Below are positions 8,348 to 15,731 of a stretch of 35,856 bases of DNA, one piece after another. The notes below the pieces were generated by a model. The model had not been told where the DNA came from, searched no databases, and saw only the letters and a list, made by a program, of their open reading frames with translations. The position numbers and the translations under genes are program-made. The stretch spans positions 1 through 35,856 of the forward strand of contig PKDJ01000274.1 of NCBI GenBank assembly GCA_002862545.1, in the 5' to 3' direction. Every line of letters starts with the position of its first letter. Position 1 is the stretch's first letter. The DNA comes from Pseudomonadota bacterium. GTDB lineage: Bacteria; Myxococcota_A; UBA796; GCA-2862545.

Positions 8348-9469
8348 ATGAACCGGTTCGTCTTCTCCGCCCTGTGTGGGCTTGCCCTGGTCGCCTGTGG
8401 TGGCGACAAGGATGGCAGCGACTCCGCCGCAGGCAGCGGCTCGGGCACGGGGACGGCCACCGGTGGCCCCGGTGGTACGGGCACGGCCACGGGCAGCACG
8501 ACCACTCCGGATGTCGTCGGGGACATGGCGCTGATCGGTCCGGAGGAGGCCCTGCCGGCGGCCGGTCTACTCTCGATCTGGGGAAGCTCCTCCAGCGATG
8601 TCTGGATCGTCGGCTCTGACGACGGCGCGGGCCCGGTGGTCCTTCACTGGGACGGTGCGGCCTGGTCGCGCGTCGAGACGGGCACCACCGGCGACCTCTG
8701 GTGGGTCTGGGGTGATGGCGCAGGCACCGTGTTCTTCGCCGGTGCTGGTGGCCGGGTCGTGGTGCACGACGTGGCGGGTGGCACCTTCGAGGAGATGGCG
8801 GTCGCGGATCCGGCGGTCACCCTGTTCGGGCTCTGGGGAACCTCCAGCGACGACGTGTGGACGGTCGGGGGCGACATCACCGGCAACGTCGACGGCACCA
8901 TCCAGCACTGGGACGGCGCCACCTGGACCGAGGTGGCGACGGCGCCGTCCGTTGATGACACGCAGAAGCGCATGGCCTTCAAGGTGTGGGGGCGCTCTGC
9001 CGACGAGGTCTACGTGGTCGGCACCAACGCGCTGGTGATGGAGGGCAACGTCTCCGGATTCACCACCGTCGACCCCTCACCGCTCTACATCTCGACCCCA
9101 ATCACCACCGTCGCGGGTGATGCCGACAACGTGTACGCGGTCGGTGGCTACGGCAACGCAGCCGTGGCTCGCAAGATCGGAAGTGGCGCCTGGGAAGACG
9201 ATTCTCCGCCCCCGACGGCCATCGCGCCGTTCTTCAATGGGGTCAGCGTCCGCGACGGTGTGGTCGTCGCGTGCGGCGGACAGGGATCCATCTGGTCGCG
9301 TGAGGACACCGAGTGGCTGGGTGGCGGAGAGCCGCTCACGACCCGTGACTTCCACGGGTGCTGGATCGACCCCGATGGGGCGGTGTGGGCGGTCGGTGGC
9401 GATCTGTCTGGCCTGACGGCTGGCGTCGTCGTCACCAACAATGCATCCGTCGGCGACATCAGCCTCTAA
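8348..9469 (+). CDS. Beta-propeller lipoprotein with WG-S/T-S-x-D-V-W repeats
   Basis: The 373-residue product starts MNRFVFSAL and reaches a lipobox at LALVACGG. A low-complexity G/T/S/A linker follows (about residues 23-55). The rest is built of ~40-residue repeats with the pattern WGSSSSDVWIVG, HWDGAAWSRVE, then LWGTSSDDVWTVGG, HWDGATWTEV. These form propeller blades of a type abundant in myxobacterial lipoproteins. No catalytic motif is visible. GGAG precedes the ATG and overlaps the end of the cytochrome gene, so translation is probably coupled. A structural or ligand-binding surface role is inferred only from the fold and lipid anchor. Confidence 0.8.
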   Translation: MNRFVFSALCGLALVACGGDKDGSDSAAGSGSGTGTATGGPGGTGTATGSTTTPDVVGDMALIGPEEALPAAGLLSIWGSSSSDVWIVGSDDGAGPVVLHWDGAAWSRVETGTTGDLWWVWGDGAGTVFFAGAGGRVVVHDVAGGTFEEMAVADPAVTLFGLWGTSSDDVWTVGGDITGNVDGTIQHWDGATWTEVATAPSVDDTQKRMAFKVWGRSADEVYVVGTNALVMEGNVSGFTTVDPSPLYISTPITTVAGDADNVYAVGGYGNAAVARKIGSGAWEDDSPPPTAIAPFFNGVSVRDGVVVACGGQGSIWSREDTEWLGGGEPLTTRDFHGCWIDPDGAVWAVGGDLSGLTAGVVVTNNASVGDISL

Positions 9470-9501
9470 GGGCGAGCTAGAAGCGGCAGGAGAGGGACGA
9501 C

Positions 9502-10794
9502 ATGCGAGCACTGACCTTCGCGAGCCTGGTGATTCTCGCGGCCTGTGGCGGCGACAAGGACGAGGACTCCGGCGACACCGGCGTCACGACCGACGGCCCG
9601 GAGCTCCTCAGCGTGATGCGGGACTGCCCGGAGACCGCTGGAACGATCTGCCCCTTCGCGGGTGCGGGCTACAACGGCTTCAACGGCGACGATGTCGATC
9701 GCTTGGATGCCTGGTTCAGCTTCCCGATGGGGATCACCTTCGCCGAGGGCAGGCCCCCGGTGATGGCGGACTGGAACAACCACAAGCTCCGCGAGATCTT
9801 GCCGACGCCCGCCGACGGCTTCCGTACGATCATGGGCACGGACTTCCTCGGCGACGGCGACCCTGACCTGCTCGACTCCACGCCGGCGGGTGCGCCCGGC
9901 ACGTCGGTGAACCTGAACCACCCGACGCAGCACATCTGGCTGCCCGACGGCACCTTCCTCTCCGCGAGCTGGCACACGCACAAGCTCCGGACCTGGGATC
10001 CGGAGACGGGCCTCGTGCACGTCTACGTGGGTGGTGCACCCGGCTTCTCGGGGATCGAGTTCGAGGACCCGGCCGACACGGCCCAGCTGAACCAGCCGAA
10101 GGAGGTCATCCTCGACCCCTCGGACGACAACTTCCTCTACATCCTCGACATGCGTAACGAGCGGGTCCGTCGCCTAGACCGCACGACATGGACCCTCGAC
10201 ACCATGGCCGGCAACGGCGACAAGTGCCTCGCGGCCAACGGCGACGCGATGGGCGACGACGGAGATGCGCTGCTGGCGTGCTTCGGCTTCCCGAAGAACG
10301 ACAACCCGGAGCCGGGTGGGGCGCTGGCGATGACCGCTGACGGCCGCACGCTCTACATCGCGGATTCCGAGAACCACTACATCCGTCAGCTCGACATGGA
10401 GACGGGCGTGCTGTCGGTCTTCGCGGGTGCCGCCGGCGAGTCCGGAGATGTCGATGGCGCGGTCGGCGATGCGCGCTTCTACTACCCAGTCGACCTCGAG
10501 CTCGATGAGGCCGGCGGCGTGATGTACGTCGCAGATGCCAACAACCACAAGATCCGCGCCATCGACATGGCTACGGGCACCGTGTCCACCTTCGCCGGCA
10601 CGGGCGAGCCGAGCTGCGAGCTGCCGCGGGGGTTGTTGGTGCCGGAGCTCTGCGACAATACCCACTCTGCGGGCGATGGCGGTCCGGCCACCGAGGCCAC
10701 GCTCTACCGTCCGTTCGCGGTGACCCTCGACCTCGAGGGCAACGTCATCATCTCGGACACCTACAATCACCGCGTTCGCATCGTTCACCAGTAG
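9502..10794 (+). CDS. NHL-repeat beta-propeller lipoprotein 1
   Basis: The 430-residue protein starts at an ATG behind GGAGAGG, with a leader ending VILAACGG and a D/E/T linker. NHL-type blades are easy to see: LYIADSENHYIRQLD, MYVADANNHKIRAID and VIISDTYNHRVRIV. Between them are the STFAGTG and GDGGPATEATLYRP connectors that recur in bacterial NHL families. The N-terminal half has weaker blades (ADWNNHKLREI, SWHTHKLRTWD, LDMRNERVRRLD). A short motif, TICPFAGAG, precedes the first blade and is shared with the next two proteins. NHL propellers bind proteins, RNA or glycans. Here the lipid anchor points to an envelope role. Confidence 0.85.
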   Translation: MRALTFASLVILAACGGDKDEDSGDTGVTTDGPELLSVMRDCPETAGTICPFAGAGYNGFNGDDVDRLDAWFSFPMGITFAEGRPPVMADWNNHKLREILPTPADGFRTIMGTDFLGDGDPDLLDSTPAGAPGTSVNLNHPTQHIWLPDGTFLSASWHTHKLRTWDPETGLVHVYVGGAPGFSGIEFEDPADTAQLNQPKEVILDPSDDNFLYILDMRNERVRRLDRTTWTLDTMAGNGDKCLAANGDAMGDDGDALLACFGFPKNDNPEPGGALAMTADGRTLYIADSENHYIRQLDMETGVLSVFAGAAGESGDVDGAVGDARFYYPVDLELDEAGGVMYVADANNHKIRAIDMATGTVSTFAGTGEPSCELPRGLLVPELCDNTHSAGDGGPATEATLYRPFAVTLDLEGNVIISDTYNHRVRIVHQ

Positions 10795-10838
10795 CGGATC
10801 GAGCCCCTTTCGCGAATTCTATGGGGGAGGAGAGTTCC

Positions 10839-12089
10839 ATGAACCATCGAATCCTGGCCTTGGCGCTGGTCGCCGCCGCATGTGGTGGCGCCGAGGGTGA
10901 GCCCAAGGAGAAGGTGCCGGCCTGCGAGCAGCCCGGCAACATCTGCACGTGGTCGGGCGTTCCCGAGACGGCGATGTTCGCCGGTGAGGGTGAGCACCGC
11001 CTCGACGCGCCGATGTACCTGCCGCAGGGTGTGGCCTTCGGGTCCGACGGCACGCCGTACTTCCCCGACTTCAACAACCACCGGATCCGCGAGGTCAAGG
11101 AAGACGGAATCGTCTACACCGTGTCGGGTACCGGGATGCTCGGCGACGGCCCCATCGGCAGCTCCGGCTGCTTCGCGCCGACGCCCTGCGACTCGCTGAA
11201 CTCGGCCTGGAACCACCCGACCGACCTCGTCGTCGACCCGTCCGACCCGAACATCCTCTGGGTGTCGGCGTGGCACAACAGCCGCATCATCCGCCTCGAC
11301 ATCTCCACCAACACGCTGGAGTGGGTGGCCGGCACGGGCGGTCGTCAGTTTGGCGGTGACGGTGGCCCGGCGTCCGAGGCCATCCTCGATCTGCCCTCGT
11401 CTCTGGCGTTCGACGACCGCACTGGCGAGCTGTACTTCACCGACCAGGCGAACCACATCATCCGCCGGCTGAACGCCGACGGCAGCATCGAGACGATCGC
11501 GGGTCAGCCCCGTGCGCCTGGCTTCAGCGGCGACGGTGGTCCGGCCATCGACGCGCACTTCCATGGGCACACGGATCAGAAGGCCGATCCGGGCTCCAAG
11601 ATGGTGATCCACGACGGCATCCTGTACATGGCCGACACGGTCAACGGCGTCATCCGTGCGCTCGACCTCGACGCGGGCACCATCTCGACCGTCGCCGGCA
11701 AGTACACGTCGGCTGGCGAGATGGAGCTGATGGACGAGGACGGCTACCCGTACATGGTCGATGCGGGCTCGGTCCCCGGGTACAGCGGAGACGGTGGCCC
11801 GGCGCTGGAGGCGGTCTTCAACACGCCGCGTGACGTGGCGATCTCGCCCGACGGCAGCACCATGTACATCGCCGACACCAAGAACAGCTGCATCCGCAGC
11901 GTCGACATGGCGTCCGGCATCATCGACACCTTCGCCGGCAAGTGTGGCGAGCCAGGCTTCGCGGGCGACAAGGGGCCGGCGAGCGAGGCGCTGGTCAACG
12001 AGCCCTTCGGTGTCTCGGTCGATCCGGATGGTCACGTCTACATCGCGGACTCCCTGAACCAGGTCATCCGTCGGGTGGTCGTCGAGTAG
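10839..12089 (+). CDS. NHL-repeat beta-propeller lipoprotein 2
   Basis: The ATG at 10839 follows a strong GGGGGAGGAG. A second ATG at 10821 lies inside that purine tract and is less likely. The 416-residue protein has a leader ending LVAAACGG and the NICTWSG motif equivalent to NICPFAG in its neighbour. Blades follow: LYFTDQANHIIRRLN, LYMADTVNGVIRALD, MYIADTKNSCIRSVD and VYIADSLNQVIRRVV. GFSGDGGPA-type connectors recur (for example PGYSGDGGPALEAVF and PGFAGDKGPASEAL). It is clearly a paralogue of the genes on both sides and probably arose by tandem duplication. Confidence 0.87.
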   Translation: MNHRILALALVAAACGGAEGEPKEKVPACEQPGNICTWSGVPETAMFAGEGEHRLDAPMYLPQGVAFGSDGTPYFPDFNNHRIREVKEDGIVYTVSGTGMLGDGPIGSSGCFAPTPCDSLNSAWNHPTDLVVDPSDPNILWVSAWHNSRIIRLDISTNTLEWVAGTGGRQFGGDGGPASEAILDLPSSLAFDDRTGELYFTDQANHIIRRLNADGSIETIAGQPRAPGFSGDGGPAIDAHFHGHTDQKADPGSKMVIHDGILYMADTVNGVIRALDLDAGTISTVAGKYTSAGEMELMDEDGYPYMVDAGSVPGYSGDGGPALEAVFNTPRDVAISPDGSTMYIADTKNSCIRSVDMASGIIDTFAGKCGEPGFAGDKGPASEALVNEPFGVSVDPDGHVYIADSLNQVIRRVVVE

Positions 12090-12101
12090 ACAGGAGGCGA
12101 C

Positions 12102-13205
12102 GTGCGCTGGGGGTTGCTGCTGCTCCTCCCGGCGTGTGTGCCCGAGCCTGAGGGCAAGGGACCCGCGCCGGAGCTGGACTGTGCCACGTCAGGCCACATC
12201 TGCACGGTGGCCGGCACGGGCTCGCGTGCGTGGAGCGACGACGGACTGCCCGCCACGGATTCACATCTCTTCCTCCCCACCGACGCGGCGGAGGGGCCAG
12301 ACGGCGAGCTCTGGGTCGTCGACTACAACAACATGCGCCTGCGTCGCATCGCGCCGGACGGCACGCTCGAGACGCTCGCGGGCACAGGCGTGCACGCCTA
12401 CGGCGTCGATGGGGTCGACGCGACCGAGACGCCGCTCGAGAACCCGGTGAGCGTCGAGGTCGCGCCCGAGGGGCATGCGTTCCTGATGGAGCAGCACGGC
12501 GCGCGGGTTTTTCGACTGGAGGACGGCTGGCTGGAGGTCTACGCCGGTGATGCCGACAACCCTGGCTACGAGGGCTGGGAGGGCGACGGCGGGCCCGCGC
12601 GAGACGCGAGCATGAGTCAGAGCGTCGGGATGGCCCTTGCCGACGACGGCACCCTCTACATCGGCGACACCCGCAACAACGCCATTCGCGTCGTGTCCCC
12701 CGACGGCATCATGGACACCCTCAGCGGCACGGGCGAGGCGGCCTTGGTCGACGGCGAGAAGGACGACGCCTGCTTCTTCCAGCCGCACCACGTCGCGGTG
12801 GGTGACGGGGTGCTCTACGTCGCGGACGCTGGCAACCACGCAGTCCGCAGTGTCGACCTCGTCACCGGGGCGGTGCGGACCATCGCGGGGACGGGCATCG
12901 CCGGGTTCTCGGGGGATGGAGCCCTGGCCACGGCGGCGCAGCTGGACACGCCGCAGGGCGTGGCGGTCGGGCCGGACGGCGAGCTGTACATCGCTGACAG
13001 CGAGAACCACGTGATTCGGGTCGTCACGCCAGATGGCGTGATCGCGACCGCCGTAGGGCAGCCTGGCGTCTTCGGACTGGAGGGTGACGGGGGCCCGGCC
13101 GACCAGGCGCTCCTCCAGTGGCCCACGAACGTGACGGTCACATCGGACGGGCGCCTGTGGATCGCCGACACCATGAACTCGGTGATCCGCGAGGTCGCGT
13201 GGTGA
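12102..13205 (+). CDS. NHL-repeat beta-propeller lipoprotein 3
   Basis: This 367-residue protein begins at a GTG five bases after AGGAGG, 12 bp after the previous stop. The leader is short (RWGLLLLLPAC). The HICTVAGTG motif, GDGGPA connectors and blades LYIGDTRNNAIRVVS, LYVADAGNHAVRSVD, LYIADSENHVIRVVT and LWIADTMNSVIREVA give a regular NHL propeller. It is the most regular of the three paralogues. The close spacing and shared motifs argue for one transcript with its neighbours. The stop TGA overlaps the GTG of the next gene. No ligand or partner can be named from the sequence. Confidence 0.87.
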   Translation: MRWGLLLLLPACVPEPEGKGPAPELDCATSGHICTVAGTGSRAWSDDGLPATDSHLFLPTDAAEGPDGELWVVDYNNMRLRRIAPDGTLETLAGTGVHAYGVDGVDATETPLENPVSVEVAPEGHAFLMEQHGARVFRLEDGWLEVYAGDADNPGYEGWEGDGGPARDASMSQSVGMALADDGTLYIGDTRNNAIRVVSPDGIMDTLSGTGEAALVDGEKDDACFFQPHHVAVGDGVLYVADAGNHAVRSVDLVTGAVRTIAGTGIAGFSGDGALATAAQLDTPQGVAVGPDGELYIADSENHVIRVVTPDGVIATAVGQPGVFGLEGDGGPADQALLQWPTNVTVTSDGRLWIADTMNSVIREVAW

Positions 13206-13933
13206 GGGCCGTCGCTCTCGCGTCTCTCTTGGCTGGCTGCAGTGTCGAGGAGCTAGCCTTCGCCGAGATGGAGCGCGGCCTCCAGGCGACCAACGACGCC
13301 CTGGCCTCGGCGCTCGTGGCGCACGAGCTCTTTCGCCACCTGGGGCCCGAGACGGGCGGTGCGCGGCACGGCACGGCCTTCGGCTGTCCGGCCCAAGAGC
13401 AGACGGGCCCTGACGCGAGCCACGTGCTCCTGCTCGACTACCCGACGGAGGGCTGTGTGGCCTCGTCGCTGCTCCCGCCTCGCATCTCGGGTCACGTGTG
13501 GATGGACGTCACCGGTCAGGACGGGACACTCGCGCGGGTCGATGCGGCCCGAGTCGGAGGGGAGCCCGTCTTCGGCTCCCTGGATGCGGCCGTGCGCAGT
13601 GACGGCGATCGCATGACGCTGGAGCTCGATGGACCTCTCGATGTCGGTGCCGTCTCCACCAAGCTCGACCTCTCGCTCGTGGTCGAAGACTTCGGAGCGG
13701 TGACCCTCGACGGCAGGGTCAAGACGGATGGCGGCACGCTGCGCCTGGATGAGGTGGTGGTAGACCCGACCGATCTGGTCGGCTCCTGTCCGGTGCCCTC
13801 GTCAGGTGTGGCGACGTGGTCTAGAGAGCGAGACGTGACGCTGGAGCTCGGGCGGGCTCGTGTGCCCGTCACCAGCGGACGCTTCGTGGGGCGGGGCGAC
13901 CTGTGCCTCTACGCTGTGCCGTTCTGGCCGTGA
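13202..13933 (+). CDS. Lipoprotein of unknown function
   Basis: I do not recognise a family. The GTG at 13202 overlaps the upstream stop (GTGA), and from it the product starts with a leader ending ASLLAGC. The 243-residue protein has a helical stretch just after the lipid site (ELAFAEMERGLQATNDALASALVAHE). A mostly beta region follows, with four scattered cysteines (FGCPAQ, TEGCVAS, GSCPVPS, GDLCLY) that could form two disulfides. It ends the run of plus-strand lipoproteins and converges on the VWA gene. Coupling to the NHL gene suggests a shared role, which is inference. Confidence 0.7.
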   Translation: MRAVALASLLAGCSVEELAFAEMERGLQATNDALASALVAHELFRHLGPETGGARHGTAFGCPAQEQTGPDASHVLLLDYPTEGCVASSLLPPRISGHVWMDVTGQDGTLARVDAARVGGEPVFGSLDAAVRSDGDRMTLELDGPLDVGAVSTKLDLSLVVEDFGAVTLDGRVKTDGGTLRLDEVVVDPTDLVGSCPVPSSGVATWSRERDVTLELGRARVPVTSGRFVGRGDLCLYAVPFWP

Positions 13934-13941
13934 CGGCGTCG

Positions 13942-15153
13942 CTACTCAATGTAGCCGAGTGAAACAAGCTTATCTAGGGTCCCCTTCACCACCTCTTCGT
14001 CGTAGCTCGCCTCGGCATCTTTGCGCTTGGCGCGGTCTTCGGCGAGCCAGGCATCCCGCTGGGCCACGAGGGTGTCGATCTCGGCCTGAATTCGAGCCCG
14101 CTCGGCACGAGTCTGCACGACCTCCTCCTTGACGGCCTCCAGCTTCAGGCTGGCGAAGCGGTCGGGGAGCTCGTCGGACGACAGCGCCGACAGGTCGACC
14201 TTGCCGGCGTCGAGATCGTCCAACAGATCGCCCTTGCCCCGGGACGTGACCACCTTCTTGGAGCCGCCCTTGGCGAGCACGGACAGCCGCGAGGCCTTGG
14301 TCGACATGGATGCGGAGCCGCTGGTGGAGAGCTTGTTCTGCACCGCGACCTTCTCGTCGCGGGTGCCCCAGGGCAGCGCGGTGCCGGACAGCTCACGCTC
14401 CAGACGGTCGAGGTCGCGGTCCATCGGGGTCGCGACCCGCTGGACGTTGCCGTCCTGGGCGACCGCGCGGAAGGTGCCGCCGCCGAGGGCGGCGATGCGC
14501 TCGAACTCCACTCCGGTGGAGCCCTGTGTGCCGCACTGGATGGCGTTCACGTAGATGTTCGCCTGTCGGGCCTCGGCGATGACCGCCTCCGCTGTCGGCT
14601 CATCGGCGTACGCCTTGTCAGGGGCATCGCCGACGAGGAAGACCGACCGGAACACCCGTCCCTCCCCGCTCGGCGTCCAGGGCTGCTCGCGAACGGCATC
14701 GACCAGGCCCTTCACGACCGACTCGGGGCCGTCTCCACCTCCGTTCGCTCTGAGGGCGGCGAGGGCCCCGTAGATGCCGTCGAGATCGTCCGTCAGGGTC
14801 TGGACCTGGGTGACGTAGGCATCGCCGCGATCGCGGTAAGCGACGAGTCCGACCTTGATCTTCGGACTTGGCTTCTGGCTCTGGAAGTCGTTCACGACGG
14901 ACCAGATCGTCTCCTTGGCGCCCTCGAGCAGGCCTCCCATGGAGCCGGTGGTGTCCAAGACGAACACGAGCTCAAGGGTGGCAGGCTCCTCGGCGGGCTG
15001 GGCAGGAGCCTCGACGGGCGGCGCCGAGGGCTGTGCGCTGGACGTGCTGTTCGGAGGTGTGGCCGGAGCGGACGTAGAGACGAGTCGGGGAACGACGAAC
15101 AGGCTGAGCAGGGCAACTGCGGCCAGGCCGCCGGTGAGCTGGGAACGAGTCAT
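13942..15153 (-). CDS. Membrane-anchored VWA-domain protein with C-terminal coiled coil
   Basis: Start at the ATG preceded by GGAGGTGTC. The 403-residue protein has one N-terminal hydrophobic segment (residues ~8-24), which could be an uncleaved anchor or a signal. A P/S/A/E-rich linker follows, then a VWA domain from about residue 60. Its MIDAS reads VLDTTGSMGG (Asp67, Thr69, Ser71). The DAYVTQVQTLTDD and FLVGDAPDKAYAD stretches fit the rest of a Hedgehog/VWA-like metal-binding fold. Residues ~325-390 are heptad-like and charged (LEAVKEEVVQTRAERARIQAEID), probably a coiled coil. It likely binds a protein partner through Mg or Mn. It lies 73 bp downstream of the candidate selenoprotein gene. 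Confidence 0.8.
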   Translation of the reverse strand: MTRSQLTGGLAAVALLSLFVVPRLVSTSAPATPPNSTSSAQPSAPPVEAPAQPAEEPATLELVFVLDTTGSMGGLLEGAKETIWSVVNDFQSQKPSPKIKVGLVAYRDRGDAYVTQVQTLTDDLDGIYGALAALRANGGGDGPESVVKGLVDAVREQPWTPSGEGRVFRSVFLVGDAPDKAYADEPTAEAVIAEARQANIYVNAIQCGTQGSTGVEFERIAALGGGTFRAVAQDGNVQRVATPMDRDLDRLERELSGTALPWGTRDEKVAVQNKLSTSGSASMSTKASRLSVLAKGGSKKVVTSRGKGDLLDDLDAGKVDLSALSSDELPDRFASLKLEAVKEEVVQTRAERARIQAEIDTLVAQRDAWLAEDRAKRKDAEASYDEEVVKGTLDKLVSLGYIE

Positions 15154-15226
15154 GACACCTCCGCGGGGTCGGACTCGCATGGGGCGCTTGGGTTCCCTGG
15201 AGAGTGTCGCGGGATGTCACCGGGGC

Positions 15227-15688
15227 TCAGAGCGCGTCGAGGATGGCCTGCTGGTAGCCGTCGTGATCCGAGGTGGCGTTGAAGACGACCTGGTGGTCGC
15301 GATCGAGCACGACGAACTGCGGACGACCCTGGCCGAGATTCCAGGCGCGTCCCCCGTCGTTGTAGCTGTCGGCCAGCACGGGGTGGGTGCTGCCGAAGGC
15401 CGCGCTCCACTCGGCGAGGGCGTCGGGCTCGACCTTGCCGGGAAGAAGGGTCACGGCGGTGTAGCCGGCGTCACGGTGCTGCTCGAAGAAGGCTTGCGAC
15501 CCTGGAGCCAGGGCCTGGCAGCTCCTTCAATGCAGCCAGGAGAGCTCCACGCCGACCACGTCGCCGGCGAAGTCGGAGAGGGCCACGTCGAGGCCGTCAG
15601 CATCGGTGAAGACGAGGTCGTCGGCCAGGGAGCCGGGCGCCTCGTCGGCGCAGGCAAGCGCCAGCAGGAGCGGCAGGGCGTGGGGCAT
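15227..15688 (-). CDS. Candidate selenoprotein: thioredoxin-like lipoprotein with UxxC active site (TGA read as Sec)
   Basis: One reading frame runs from ATG 15688 (GAGGAGG just upstream) to the stop at 15227, broken only by TGA at 15527-15529 (codon 54). Before it the product has a lipobox leader, LLLALAC (Cys13), and VVGVELSWLH. After it come RSCQALAPGSQAFFEQH, YTAVTLLPG and, near the end, GRPQFVVLDRDHQVVF with a probable cis-Pro. Placed on TlpA-like proteins (VDFSAMWCGPCQ), VELSWLH-U-RSCQ puts the TGA on the first catalytic Cys, leaving Cys57 as the second. The thioredoxin fold needs both halves. With Sec the protein has 153 residues, is lipid-anchored and would reduce or exchange disulfides or peroxides outside the cytoplasm. 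No selA, selB, selC or selD is in the window. The alternative is a nonsense-mutated pseudogene. Confidence 0.72.
15498..15515 (-). promoter_or_regulatory. Candidate bacterial SECIS hairpin
   Basis: In the mRNA, 11 nt after the in-frame UGA, GGCCCUG-GCUC-CAGGGUC folds into a 7-bp stem (one G-U pair) with a 4-nt loop whose first base is G. The loop starts 18 nt after the UGA (base 22 counting from its U), the same distance I recall for E. coli fdhF. Known bacterial SECIS elements need a small apical loop with an early G at about this spacing. A competing shorter fold (GGAG/CUCC with CCAG/CUGG) overlaps it, so structure probing or comparison of relatives is needed. Confidence 0.5.
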
Positions 15689-15731
15689 CGGTCCTCCTCG
15701 GAGAGCAGGGTATCGCGACCCGCGCGGCCCG

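Noticed and set aside
15503..15526. Shorter hairpin GGAG/CUCC with CCAG/CUGG just after the UGA
   Set aside because: Its apical loop is only about 12 nt from the UGA and the stem is bulged. The 7-bp stem a few bases on fits the known bacterial geometry better. It is kept as a competing structure.
15527..15529. Alternative readings of the TGA: frameshift, UGA read as Trp, or two separate genes
   Set aside because: Both halves are in the same frame, so no shift is needed. Many genes here end in TGA overlapping the next start, so UGA is a normal stop. The second half alone would lack the first strand and start at a GTG with no ribosome site, inside the fold.
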